Assembly (NCBI GenBank): GCA_963814355.1
Contig: CAWFCZ010000002.1
Span: 186,001 to 250,000, forward strand
Source of the DNA: JADGOV01 sp963814355
Lineage (GTDB): Bacteria; Actinomycetota; Actinomycetes; JADGOV01
Direction: 5' to 3'
Length of the DNA stretch: 64,000 nucleotides
Shown: positions 42,181 through 50,718 of the stretch, piece by piece
How the letters are laid out: the number at the start of each line of letters is the position of its first letter
How positions within the stretch are numbered: position 1 is the first letter of the stretch
Program-made: the position numbers and the translations under genes
Notes under the pieces: model-generated
The model's database searches: none
Told to the model about the DNA's origin: nothing
The model's input: only the letters and a program-made list of their open reading frames with translations

Positions 42181-44434
42181 GGAACTCAGCCTGATCCTGG
42201 GCGGCCAGCCGGGCGACCGCCCGGGCCAGCCCGGGCTGGCCGGCGAGTTCGGGATCGATGGCTATCAGTGCGGCGGCGTCGTCCCGAGCCCGCCGGATGA
42301 TCGGCTCGTCCCGCAGCAGGCTGAGGAGTTTCAGCCCGCTGCGCCGGCCGGACTGCTCAGCCCCGACCACGTTCCCCTCGCGGCGCTGTTCCAAATCCAG
42401 CCGGGCCAGCGTGAAGCCGTCGCCGGTGGCGGCCACGGCGGCGAGTCGCTCGGCGGCCGGCGTGCCGGCCGGTACCGAGGTCTGCAGCAGGCACCAGCCC
42501 GGTGGGCCACCGCGACCGACCCGGCCGCGAAGCTGGTGCAGTTGGGAAACGCCGAACCGGTCGGCATCGAGCACCACCATGACCGTCGCATTCCCCACGT
42601 CCACGCCCACTTCGACGACCGTGGTGGCGACCAGCACATCGAGGCGCCCGGCGGTGAACTCACGCATCGCCACGTCCTTGTCCTCCGGCGGCAACCGGCC
42701 GTGCAATACCCCGACCCGCAGCCCGGACAGCGGCCCGCCGGCCAGCTCCGGAGCGACTGTCAGCACGGCCGCGGCCGGGCGCCGGTCGGCGGCGGGATCG
42801 GCGGTGTCCCCATCCGGCGCCGGCCGGTCACCGGGGCGTCCCGAACTCTCCTCGGGATCCTCGCTCCGGTCCTCCTCGGACCCCTCGTCGGGACCGTCGC
42901 CGTGAAGCTCCGGGCCACCGTCGCCGATCCGCGGGCAGACCACGTAGGCCTGGTGCCCGGCCGCCACCTCCTCGACGACCCGGCCCCACATCCGCCGCGT
43001 CCAGCCGGGGTTGTCTGCCGGGACGACGAAGCTGGCCACCGGGGAGCGGCCGGCGGGCAGCTCGCGCAGGGTGGAGATCTCCAGGTCGCCGTACACGGTC
43101 ATGGCCACTGTCCGCGGAATCGGGGTGGCCGTCATGACCAGCACGTGCGGTGGGGTGGCCCCCTTGGCCCTCAGGGCGTCGCGCTGCTCGACGCCGAAGC
43201 GGTGCTGCTCGTCGATGACGACCAGCCCGAGATCGGCGAAGTCCACGCCCTCCTGCAGCAAGGCGTGCGTGCCCACCACGATGCCGGCCTGCCCGGCGGC
43301 GGTCTCGGCGAGGGCGTGGCGGCGGGCTCCGGCGGGCTGGGACCCGGTGAGCAGGGCCACTCGGGTTGCCCCGGATTCCGCGCCGAGTTCGCCGGCCGCC
43401 CCCAGTGGGCCGAGCAGCGCCCGGATCGAGCGGGCATGCTGCTGAGCCAGCACTTCGGTCGGCGCCAGCAGCGCAGCCTGACCGCCAGAGTCGACCACGG
43501 CGAGCATCGCGCGCAGCGCCACGATCGTCTTTCCGGCGCCGACCTCGCCCTGCAAGAGCCGATGCATGGGATGGGCTCGGGCCAGTTCCTCGGCGATCAC
43601 CTCGCCGACCCGCACCTGACCGGCGGTGAGCGTGAAGGGCAGCCGGTCGTCAAAGGCCCGCAGCAGCCCGTCGGACCGGGGACGCCGGGGCACGGCGGGG
43701 TGGTTCTGGGCGGTCAGCCGGCGTTGGGCGAGGGCGGCCTGCAGAACGAACGCCTCGTCCCAGGCAAGCCGGGTGGTGGCCCGCTCCACCTCCGCCCGGT
43801 CGACCGGCTGATGAATCGCACCCAGGGCTTCGGCCCGATCGAGAAGACCTTCGCGGCGGCGGACCTCCTCGGGCAGGGGATCGTCGGCGATGGTCAGGAA
43901 GGGCAGGACCAGGGCCACGCACCGAGCGATGTCCCAGGACGACACCGCGGCGGTCGCCGGGTAGACCGGAATCAGGGTCCCGGTGAACTCCGCCACCGTC
44001 GCCGCCGTTTCCGGGTCGCTGTCGCCGAGCGGGTCGAGCAGCAGGTACGTGGGATGGGCCAGTTGCCGCTGGCCCCGATATGTGGTCACCTTGCCGGCGA
44101 ATAGGCCCTGCCGCCCGGGGCGCAGGTGCTGGGCCCGCCAACCCTGTTTGAAGAACGTCAAGGTGAGATAGCCGGAGCCGTCGGTGACCTGGGCCTCCAC
44201 AATCTCGCCTTTGCGTTGCTTCATCTGCCGGCGACTGACCCGGGCCACACGGGCCAGCACGGTCACGTGCTCGTTCGGCGCCAAGCGGTCCAGCGCAGTG
44301 AGCTGCCCACGTTCGGCGTACCGCCGCGGGTAGTGGGCCAGAAGGTCTTCCACGGTGCGGAAGCCGAAGGCCTTGTCGAGGTCGGCCGCCCCTTTGCCGA
44401 TCACGGTCCGGAGCGGCTCGTCGAGGTCGCTCAC
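42167..44434 (-). CDS. recG: ATP-dependent DNA helicase RecG
   Basis: 755-aa superfamily 2 branch-migration helicase that rescues stalled forks. An N-terminal wedge/OB domain (HVTVLARVARVSRRQMKQRK) precedes Walker A LLQGEVGAGKTIVALRAML, the DExH box VVIDEQHRFG, MTATPIPRTVAMTVYGDL and motifs V-VI in VEVGVDVGNATVMVV and QLRGRVGRGG. An acidic insertion of about 60 residues (EGSEEDRSEDPEESSG) is unusual and lies between helicase lobes. Start overlaps the DAK2 gene stop by ATGA. Confidence 0.96.
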   Translation of the reverse strand: MSDLDEPLRTVIGKGAADLDKAFGFRTVEDLLAHYPRRYAERGQLTALDRLAPNEHVTVLARVARVSRRQMKQRKGEIVEAQVTDGSGYLTLTFFKQGWRAQHLRPGRQGLFAGKVTTYRGQRQLAHPTYLLLDPLGDSDPETAATVAEFTGTLIPVYPATAAVSSWDIARCVALVLPFLTIADDPLPEEVRRREGLLDRAEALGAIHQPVDRAEVERATTRLAWDEAFVLQAALAQRRLTAQNHPAVPRRPRSDGLLRAFDDRLPFTLTAGQVRVGEVIAEELARAHPMHRLLQGEVGAGKTIVALRAMLAVVDSGGQAALLAPTEVLAQQHARSIRALLGPLGAAGELGAESGATRVALLTGSQPAGARRHALAETAAGQAGIVVGTHALLQEGVDFADLGLVVIDEQHRFGVEQRDALRAKGATPPHVLVMTATPIPRTVAMTVYGDLEISTLRELPAGRSPVASFVVPADNPGWTRRMWGRVVEEVAAGHQAYVVCPRIGDGGPELHGDGPDEGSEEDRSEDPEESSGRPGDRPAPDGDTADPAADRRPAAAVLTVAPELAGGPLSGLRVGVLHGRLPPEDKDVAMREFTAGRLDVLVATTVVEVGVDVGNATVMVVLDADRFGVSQLHQLRGRVGRGGPPGWCLLQTSVPAGTPAAERLAAVAATGDGFTLARLDLEQRREGNVVGAEQSGRRSGLKLLSLLRDEPIIRRARDDAAALIAIDPELAGQPGLARAVARLAAQDQAEFLQKT

Positions 44435-46186
44435 TCCACACCCACCAGCAGCGGATGACCTACTTGGCCGCAGAGGTGCGCCTCCACCTCGACCGCCGGC
44501 CGGGTCGAGGTGATCCGCTCGGTCAGCCGATCCGCCAGCTCCGGCGGTGCGTCCGGGCCGACCAGCAGGGTGACGAGTTCCCCGCCGCCGGCCAGCATCC
44601 GGTCCAGCAGTTCGACGGCCGCGTCGGCCACCTCGTCGGCGATCAACGCTACGTCGCCCTCGATCACGCCGAGTGCCTGGCCGGGCGCACAGATGCCGGC
44701 ACTGGTCAACGCCTCGTGCTCGGCCACCACGATCTCACCAGAGCGGGTGGATCGAGCCGACGCGGTCATCGCCACGACGTCTTCGGCGAAGGGCTGGCCG
44801 ACGTCGTGCACCGCCAGCGCCGCCAAAGTCTGCATCACCGAGCGGGTCGGCACCACTCGGACCGACAATCCCTCCGAGCGGGCGGTGGCCGCGGCGGCGT
44901 GGGCCTCGGCCCAGGCGGCGGCGTCGTTGGGCAGGACGACCACCTCCCCGGCTCCCGTGCTCCGGATCGCATGCACCACCTCGGCGACGGTGGGGCAACC
45001 CAGCGCGAAGCCTTCCACCACGGTTGCTCCGGAGGCCGCCAACAGCGCCGACAGGCCCGCGCCGGGCGCCATGGCGACCACCGCGCGCCCGGTCGGCGGC
45101 TCCTCGGACGACGAGGCCCGCGGCGTGGGAGTGTCCGCGAACCGGGTCACCGAGATTCTGGCTGGGCCGGCCGACGTCCACGGCTGCCTCGATGGCGGCT
45201 CCGACGTCATCGACGTGCACATGCACCCGGTAGCATCCGGGCCGTCCGGAGACCACCAGGGAGTCCCCGAGCGCGCCGAGGGCGACCTCCAGCGCGGGCA
45301 CCGCCTCCGCCGGGGCGGCCAGCAGGTACATGACCTCGTACGCCGGTTCGGTACCGGCGGGTCGGTCCCGGTTCCGCGCGGCCGGCCGGGACTCACGTTC
45401 CTCCACCGGCGGCGGGGTCGCCGACGGCGATCTGGCGGCGGCCCGGGGCACGCCGGCCAACGCCTCCAGGAGCACCACGAGTCCGGCCCCACCGGCATCC
45501 ACCACGCCGGCGGCCCGCAGCGCCGGCAACTGGTTGGTGGTGGCGGCCAGCGCCGTCCGCCCCGCGGCGAGCGCGGCCGCCGCGACGTCGAGAGCCGAGG
45601 GGTCGACAGCCCTGGCCTCATCGGCAGCCCTGGCCTCATCGGCAGCCCTGGCTTCATCGGCAGCGGCGGCCGCACCGGCGGCGGCGGCCGCACCGGCGGC
45701 GGCGTGCGCGACGGAGAGGATCGTTCCCTCCAGCGGCCGGCCGACGGCGCTGGTCGCCCCGGCCGCGGCGGCGCGCAGTGCGGCGGCCAACCCCGGGCCA
45801 TCCAGCTCCGCCCGGCCCGCGACGCCGTCGGCGAAACCCCGCAGCCAGGCGGCCAGGATGACTCCGGAATTTCCCCGGGCGCCCTGCAGCGCCGCCTCGG
45901 CGGCGGTCGACGCGACCTCGGCGGCGTGCGTCGTGGCGATCCCGTTCGACGCCCGGTCGGACTCGGCCACCGGCCGCACCGCCTCGGCCACCGCGGCCGA
46001 GGTCAACGCCAGGTTGGTGCCGGTGTCCCCATCGGCGACCGGGAAGACATTGATGTCGTCGAGCTCCCCCCGGGCGCCGCCGAGCGCCACCGCGCCGGCC
46101 ACCAGCCACCTCGCCAGGGCTGTGCCGCCGACAGGCTCCGGCCGGAAGCTGGACACCGGGGCTCCCTCTCCAGACGGCTCGGTCAC
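44431..46186 (-). CDS. DAK2/FakA-like fatty-acid kinase domain protein, frameshifted as sequenced
   Basis: Two-frame gene for a roughly 584-aa protein related to FakA (fatty-acid kinase ATP-binding subunit) and dihydroxyacetone-kinase DhaL. Frame 1 (46186 to about 45165) has the DhaL motif DDINVFPVADGDTGTNL and ALQGARGNSGVILAAWLRGF. Frame 2 carries the C-terminal domain (RISVTRFAD ... VVLPNDAAAWAEAH) to the stop at 44431, which overlaps recG. Total length is 3n+1. Removing one C from the CCC at 45164-45166 restores GRPARIS. Ala/Glu repeats at about residue 185 come from an 18-bp triplication. In actinobacteria this gene stands between rpmB and recG. Confidence 0.85.
45607..45660 (-). repeat. 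18-bp tandem repeat, 3 copies, in the DAK2 gene
   Basis: CAGCCCTGGCCTCATCGG three times (one mismatch in copy 3), encoding three ADEARA units. Immediately after, 45661-45696 holds two further 18-bp copies of a different sequence (CAGCGGCGGCCGCACCGG type) coding for an Ala-rich stretch. Confidence 0.9.
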
Positions 46187-46296
46187 TCCAGACGGCTGAG
46201 CCGATCCGCACGGCTCAGCGCTCGCCCGGCAAGACTAGCGACCGCCGAGGAGACCGCCGCGCCGCTGCGCCGGGTCAGGCGGGGGTACTCGGCAAC

Positions 46297-46326
46297 TTGG
46301 TCACCGCTCCCTCGGGCGGATACCCT
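46297..46326 (+). promoter_or_regulatory. rpmB promoter
   Basis: TTGGTC (46297-46302), an 18-nt spacer and TACCCT (46321-46326) form a housekeeping-type promoter. The leader would be about 28 nt with AAGGAG at 46349. Motif-based. Confidence 0.5.
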
Positions 46327-46360
46327 GGGGTTCCGCCTGTCGTTGTGCAAGGAGTGTTCC

Positions 46361-46552
46361 GTGGCTGCCGTGTGCCAGATCTGTGGCAAGGGGCCGGGTT
46401 TCGGCATGTCCGTCTCCCATTCCCACCGCCGCACCCGCCGGCGCTGGAACCCCAACATCCAGACGGTCCACGCCATCGTCGGTCGTACCCCCAAGCGGCT
46501 CAACGTCTGCACCTCCTGCCTGAAGGCAGGCAAGGTCTCGCGCGCCGGCTAG
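46361..46552 (+). CDS. rpmB: 50S ribosomal protein L28
   Basis: 63-aa protein at GTG 46361 with AAGGAG 6 nt upstream; the start gives MAAVCQICGKGPGFGMSVSH. Two CxxC pairs (CQIC and CTSC) show the zinc-binding form, also seen for L32 in this window. Divergent from the DAK2 gene, as in most actinobacteria. Its last 4 nt overlap the end of the convergent GNAT gene. Confidence 0.95.
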   Translation: MAAVCQICGKGPGFGMSVSHSHRRTRRRWNPNIQTVHAIVGRTPKRLNVCTSCLKAGKVSRAG

Positions 46553-47040
46553 ACGACGTCGGCTGCCGCGCGGTCCCGGTCCAACCTCTTGGCGAAGCAC
46601 CGGCTTTCCGGCGCGCAGCGGTAGTGCCCGTACGGCGGGATCGGCTCGTACCCGCTGGAGGCATAGAGCGCCATCGCCTCGGGCTGTAGGGACCCGGTTT
46701 CCAGCTGTACCTGCTCCGCACCGGCGGCCCGGGCCGCCTCCTCCAAGGCGGCGAGCAGCGCCCGGGCGATGCCTCGCCCGCGGACCGTCGGTGCCACGTA
46801 CATCCTCTTGATCTCGGCCGCGCCGTCGGCCAGCAACCGGACGCCGCCACACCCGACCGGGACGTCGCCGAGGTAACCGACCAGGAAGCATCCTCGGGAC
46901 CCGGCGAACTCGGCCGGGTCGATCGGCGTCTCGTCGGGGCCGCCGTAACGCGCCACGTACTCCTGCTGGACCCGCGGTACCAGGACCGCGCCGGCAGGCC
47001 CGTCGTAGGGCTCGGCGACGACCCGCAGCTCACCGTTCAC
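46549..47040 (-). CDS. GNAT family N-acetyltransferase
   Basis: 163-aa single-domain acetyltransferase. Acetyl-CoA binding motif A is KRMYVAPTVRGRGIARALLA; the flanking GGVRLLADGAAEI and ALYASSGYEPIPPYG are typical of small-molecule or peptide N-acetyltransferases. The start overlaps the thiD stop by ATGA, so it is translated with thiD. The substrate is not predictable. Confidence 0.85.
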   Translation of the reverse strand: MNGELRVVAEPYDGPAGAVLVPRVQQEYVARYGGPDETPIDPAEFAGSRGCFLVGYLGDVPVGCGGVRLLADGAAEIKRMYVAPTVRGRGIARALLAALEEAARAAGAEQVQLETGSLQPEAMALYASSGYEPIPPYGHYRCAPESRCFAKRLDRDRAAADVV

Positions 47041-47837
47041 CCTCGCCAGCGCCAGCCGTGGTCGACCGGACCGATCCCGGCGCCGAGCGCGAAGCCGTGT
47101 TCGATCGCGCCGGTGACGTAGTCCTTGGCGGCGCGCACCGCGACCGGCACGTCGGACCCTCCGGCGAGCGCGGAGGCGATGGCCGAGGCGAGCGTGCAGC
47201 CGGTGCCGTGGGTGTGGGCGTTGTCCAGCCGCGGTGCCCGCAGCACGGTGGCACTGGCGCCGTCGGTGAGCAGGTCGACCGACTCCGCGCTCCCCGACCC
47301 CCCGAGATGACCGCCCTTGATCAGCACCCAGGTAGGCCCGAGGCTCAACATCGCCGCCGCCGCCCGCGGCAGGTCCGCCTCGGTGTCGACCTCGACGCCG
47401 GTGAGCTGGGCGACTTCGGGCAGGTTGGGCGTCACCACGGTGGCCAGCGGGATGAGCTCCGCCCGCAACGTGGCCACCGCGTCGGCGCGCAGCAGCCGGT
47501 CGCCGTGCTTGGACACGCTCACCGGGTCGACCACGATCGGCGCGGCGACCTCGGCCAAAGCCTCCGCGACGGTGGACACCAGCGCCGCAGAGGCCAGCAT
47601 TCCGGTCTTGACGGCGTCGACGCCGATGTCGCCGATGACCGAGTCCAGCTGGGCGCGCACCGCCGCCGGGGCGAGCTCCCAGTACCCCTGCACGCCGATC
47701 GAGTTCTGCGCGGTCACCGCGGCGATCACCGACATGCCGTGCACCCCGAACGCGAGCATCGTCTTGAGATCCGCCTGGATGCCGGCGCCGCCGCCGGAGT
47801 CGGACCCGGCGATGCTCAGCACGCGCGGTGGGCTCAC
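47037..47837 (-). CDS. thiD: Hydroxymethylpyrimidine/phosphomethylpyrimidine kinase ThiD
   Basis: 266-aa ribokinase-fold enzyme phosphorylating HMP twice for thiamine synthesis. N-terminal SIAGSDSGGGAGIQADLKTM, MSVIAAVTAQNS, VVDPVSVSKHGDRLL and the C-terminal anion hole THGTGCTLASAIA are intact. It lies 22 nt after thiL; no TPP riboswitch precedes the pair within the window. Confidence 0.96.
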   Translation of the reverse strand: MSPPRVLSIAGSDSGGGAGIQADLKTMLAFGVHGMSVIAAVTAQNSIGVQGYWELAPAAVRAQLDSVIGDIGVDAVKTGMLASAALVSTVAEALAEVAAPIVVDPVSVSKHGDRLLRADAVATLRAELIPLATVVTPNLPEVAQLTGVEVDTEADLPRAAAAMLSLGPTWVLIKGGHLGGSGSAESVDLLTDGASATVLRAPRLDNAHTHGTGCTLASAIASALAGGSDVPVAVRAAKDYVTGAIEHGFALGAGIGPVDHGWRWRG

Positions 47838-47859
47838 CGGGAAAGCCTACGAGGCGCGC

Positions 47860-48795
47860 TCAGCGAAAGTGGTCGTGCCCACCGGCACCGACCCACGGCC
47901 GGCCGTCGACCGTGACCCCCGAGCCGAGCCCGACCCGCCCGATCACCGCCGCGCCGCTCGGCAGGCCGTGCCGTCGCACCACCCCGGCCGCCACGGTGGC
48001 CACCAGCGCGTGATCCTCCCCCCCGGTGAGCCCGAGCCGCAGGTCTCCATCCGGCGCCAGCGCGGCCACGGCCGCCGCGTCCAGGTCGATGCGCACGCCG
48101 CTGGCCGAGGCCACATGCCCGAGGTCGGCGAGCAGCCCGTCACTGACGTCGATCATGGCGGTGGCCCCGGCGGCGGCGAGTGCGGGGCCGGCGGAATAGG
48201 GCGGGCGCGGGCGGCGGTAGGCCTCCACCAGCGGCCCCTCGGAGGCTTGGCCTGAGGTCAGCAGCGCCAGCCCGGCCGCCGAGAACCCGAACCGCCCCAC
48301 CGCCACGACCACCTCCCCCGGCCGGGCACCGGATCGGGTCACCGGCGCCTGGCCCGCCAAGTCCCCGAGTACGGTCACCGCGATCACGACTAGCTCCGCC
48401 CGGACCACGTCGCCGCCGACCACCGAGGCGCCGAGGAGCGCGCACTCCTCGCGCAGCCCGTCGGCGAAGTCCTCCGCCCAGGCCAGCTCCAGCGACCCTG
48501 GGCAGGCCAGGCCGACCAGCAGCCCGGTCGGTACCGCGCCCATCGCGGCAATGTCGGCCAGGTTCTGGGCGGCCGCCCGGCGGCCGAGCTGATACCCGGT
48601 CGACCATTCACGGCGGAAGTGCCGACCTTCCACGAGCAGATCCGTGGAGGCCACCACCCGACCGTCGGGGGCGACCAGCACGGCGCCGTCGTCCCCCGGC
48701 CCGATCAGGACGGCCGCCCCGGACGGCAGCCTGCCGGTCAGCTGGGCGATCAAGCCGAATTCACCGACGTCTGCGACGGTTCTGCTCTTGGCGAT
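47860..48795 (-). CDS. thiL: Thiamine-monophosphate kinase ThiL (apparent ATC start)
   Basis: Makes thiamine diphosphate from thiamine phosphate and ATP. Family similarity starts at AKSRTVADVGEFGLIAQLTG, with the metal sites VLIGPGDDGAVLVA and DVSDGLLADLGHVA. No ATG/GTG/TTG stands in front of it until ATG 48864, which is only 5 nt from the divergent Lrp-type start. An AAGGAG (48809-48804) sits 8 nt before an in-frame ATC (48795), the ideal spacing, giving 311 aa. Either ATC is used, or a base has changed or been misread. Confidence 0.93.
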   Translation of the reverse strand: MAKSRTVADVGEFGLIAQLTGRLPSGAAVLIGPGDDGAVLVAPDGRVVASTDLLVEGRHFRREWSTGYQLGRRAAAQNLADIAAMGAVPTGLLVGLACPGSLELAWAEDFADGLREECALLGASVVGGDVVRAELVVIAVTVLGDLAGQAPVTRSGARPGEVVVAVGRFGFSAAGLALLTSGQASEGPLVEAYRRPRPPYSAGPALAAAGATAMIDVSDGLLADLGHVASASGVRIDLDAAAVAALAPDGDLRLGLTGGEDHALVATVAAGVVRRHGLPSGAAVIGRVGLGSGVTVDGRPWVGAGGHDHFR

Positions 48796-48868
48796 GACAG
48801 CGACTCCTTGCGGTTGAGGTACGTTGCTCCAGACCCGATCGGACCGAGCCGAGGCCGGAGGCACGTCG

Positions 48869-49105
48869 ATGAGCGTTCAGGCGTACATCCTGATCCAGAC
48901 CGAGGTCGGAAAGGCCGCCCAGGTGGCCGCTGAGATCGCCGACATCTCCGGGGTCACCATGGCCGAAGACGTGACCGGACCCTACGACGTGATCGTCCGG
49001 GCCGAGGCCCGCAACGTCGACGAGCTCGGGAAGCTGGTGGTCGCCAGCATCCAAGGCGTGCCCGGCATCACCCGGACCCTGACCTGCCCCGTCGTCCACC
49101 TCTAG
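48869..49105 (+). CDS. Lrp/AsnC-type ligand-binding (RAM) domain protein
   Basis: 78-aa stand-alone RAM domain (VQAYILIQTEVGKAAQVAAE, DVTGPYDVIVRAEARNVDEL) without the helix-turn-helix of full Lrp proteins. The start at ATG 48869 follows GGAGG. Such stand-alone domains bind amino acids and oligomerise. In actinobacteria this gene commonly neighbours thiL and DUF3515. Divergent from thiL with 73 nt between starts; followed by DUF3515 after 8 nt. Confidence 0.88.
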   Translation: MSVQAYILIQTEVGKAAQVAAEIADISGVTMAEDVTGPYDVIVRAEARNVDELGKLVVASIQGVPGITRTLTCPVVHL

Positions 49106-49113
49106 CCGCCGGC

Positions 49114-49593
49114 GTGCCGGCGAGGCGCCGGGTGATCTCGGCCGGGGTCCTGGCCGGTCTCATCGCCGCCTCTGTCGCCGGGTGCGGCGGCTCCGGTCCG
49201 GTCGCCGTGCCGTTGCCCGGTCCGGCCCCGCCGGATGCCGCACTGTGCGCCCGGCTGCACGCCGGGCTGCCCGCCAAAGTGGGCGGGCACGGCTCGCGCG
49301 AGGTGAAGCCGCAATCGGAGTTCACCGCGGCCTGGGGAAATCCGCCCGTCGTGCTGACCTGCGGCGTGCCGCGACCTACCGGTCTGAACGGCTCGGGCAT
49401 CGCACCGCTGGGCATCAACGGCGTGGCCTGGCTGCAGGAGACCGGTGCCGACGCCGTGGGCTACACCGCCGTGGACCGCGGGGTCTTCGTCCGGGTCGAC
49501 ATCCCTAAGCAGTACGCCGGCCAGAGTTCCATCCTGATCGACCTCAGCGACGCGGTGTCGCGGACGCTCCCGATGCGGCCTATTCCGCGGTAA
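49114..49593 (+). CDS. DUF3515 lipoprotein
   Basis: 159-aa actinobacterial lipoprotein: signal peptide with lipobox VAGC near residue 24, then the family pattern DAALCARLHAGLPAKV, EFTAAWGNPPVVLTCGVPRP, GINGVAWLQE and RVDIPKQYAGQSSILIDLSD with two conserved cysteines. Function unknown. It ends 7 nt from the convergent ddl stop. Confidence 0.88.
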   Translation: MPARRRVISAGVLAGLIAASVAGCGGSGPVAVPLPGPAPPDAALCARLHAGLPAKVGGHGSREVKPQSEFTAAWGNPPVVLTCGVPRPTGLNGSGIAPLGINGVAWLQETGADAVGYTAVDRGVFVRVDIPKQYAGQSSILIDLSDAVSRTLPMRPIPR

Positions 49594-49600
49594 CCGCCGG

Positions 49601-50718
49601 TTAGCGCAGGCCGACGCCGCGACGCAGCGCGCCGGCCAACAGCCGGTCCACCAGCGCCCGGTAATCCACCCCGCTGGCCGCCCACATCCGGGGGAACATC
49701 GACGCGGGCGTGAAGCCCGGCATGGTGTTGACCTCGTTGACCAGCAGCGAGCCGTCCGGCCGGAGAAAGAAGTCGACCCGAGCCAGACCTTCACACTCCA
49801 GCGCCGAAAAGGCGGCGCAGGCCAGCGACTGCACCCGCGCGGTGAGCTCGGCACCGATCTTCGCCGGGACGTCGAACTCGGTCGCCTCGTCGAGGTACTT
49901 GGCCTCGAAGTCGTAGAACTCCCGCCCACCGGTGATTCTGATCTCCGCCGGAAGCGAGGCCCGCGCCGGCTCGCCCGGGGCTACCGCGGCGAGCACGCCG
50001 CACTCGATCTCCCGGCCGGCCACCGCTTCTTCGACGATCGCCTTGGGGTCGTGGTGCCACGCCTGCTCCAGCGCGTCGCAGAGCTGATCGGCCGAGTTGA
50101 CCTTGCTGGTGCCGAGCGAGGAACCGGCCCGCGCCGGCTTGACGAACACCGGCAGCCCCAGGGCGTGCACCGCGTCCAGCGGCTGGCCACGACGCAGCGC
50201 GACGTAGCGACAGACCGGGAACCCGCGAGCCGCCAGCAACAGCTTCATGTACTCCTTGTCCATCGCCGCGGCGCTGGCCAGCACGCCGGAGCCCACGTAC
50301 GGGATGCCGGCCAACTCCAGCAGGCCCTGGATGGTGCCGTCCTCCCCGAACGGGCCGTGCAGCACGGGAAACACCACGTCCACGCTGCCAAGCGCGGACA
50401 GATCCCCCCCATCGGGCGGTCCAGCGACAGGAGTCCGCGCGCAGTGGGGTCACCGAGCAGGGCGACGCCCTGGCCGGCGGGATCAACAGCCGGCAGGTGT
50501 CGCCCGGACGCCGCCAGCTTCTTGGGGTCATCCGGCGCCAGCACCCAGCGGCCGTCGGTTGTGATCCCGATGGCCAGTACGTCATAGCGGTCGCGGTCCA
50601 CCGACTCCAGGATGCTGCCCGCGCTGATGCAGGAGATGGCGTGTTCGGTGCTGCGACCGCCGAAGACGACCGCCACGCGAAGGCGGCGCTCGGGAGGGGA
50701 CGGGACGGCCGAGGTCAC
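49601..50718 (-). CDS. ddl: D-alanine--D-alanine ligase Ddl, frameshifted as sequenced
   Basis: ATP-grasp ligase making the D-Ala-D-Ala dipeptide for peptidoglycan. It starts at GTG 50718, overlapping the MetB-like stop as GTGA. The N-terminal frame has RVAVVFGGRSTEHAISCISA and TARGLLSLDRPMGG. It then breaks at the seven-G run 50404-50410; the second frame resumes at LGSVDVVFPVLHGPFGEDG and carries LPVFVKPARAGSSLG and FFLRPDGSLLVNEVNTMPGF. Total length 3n+2: one G is missing relative to an intact gene. Because the gene is normally essential, an error in the run is more likely than a real defect. Confidence 0.9.

Noticed and set aside
41639..44104. 821-codon plus-strand frame opposite recG
   Set aside because: Antisense of a complete RecG; no recognisable domains.
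47838..48868. TPP riboswitch for thiL-thiD
   Set aside because: The gaps (22 nt and 73 nt) are too short and lack the conserved CUGAGA element.
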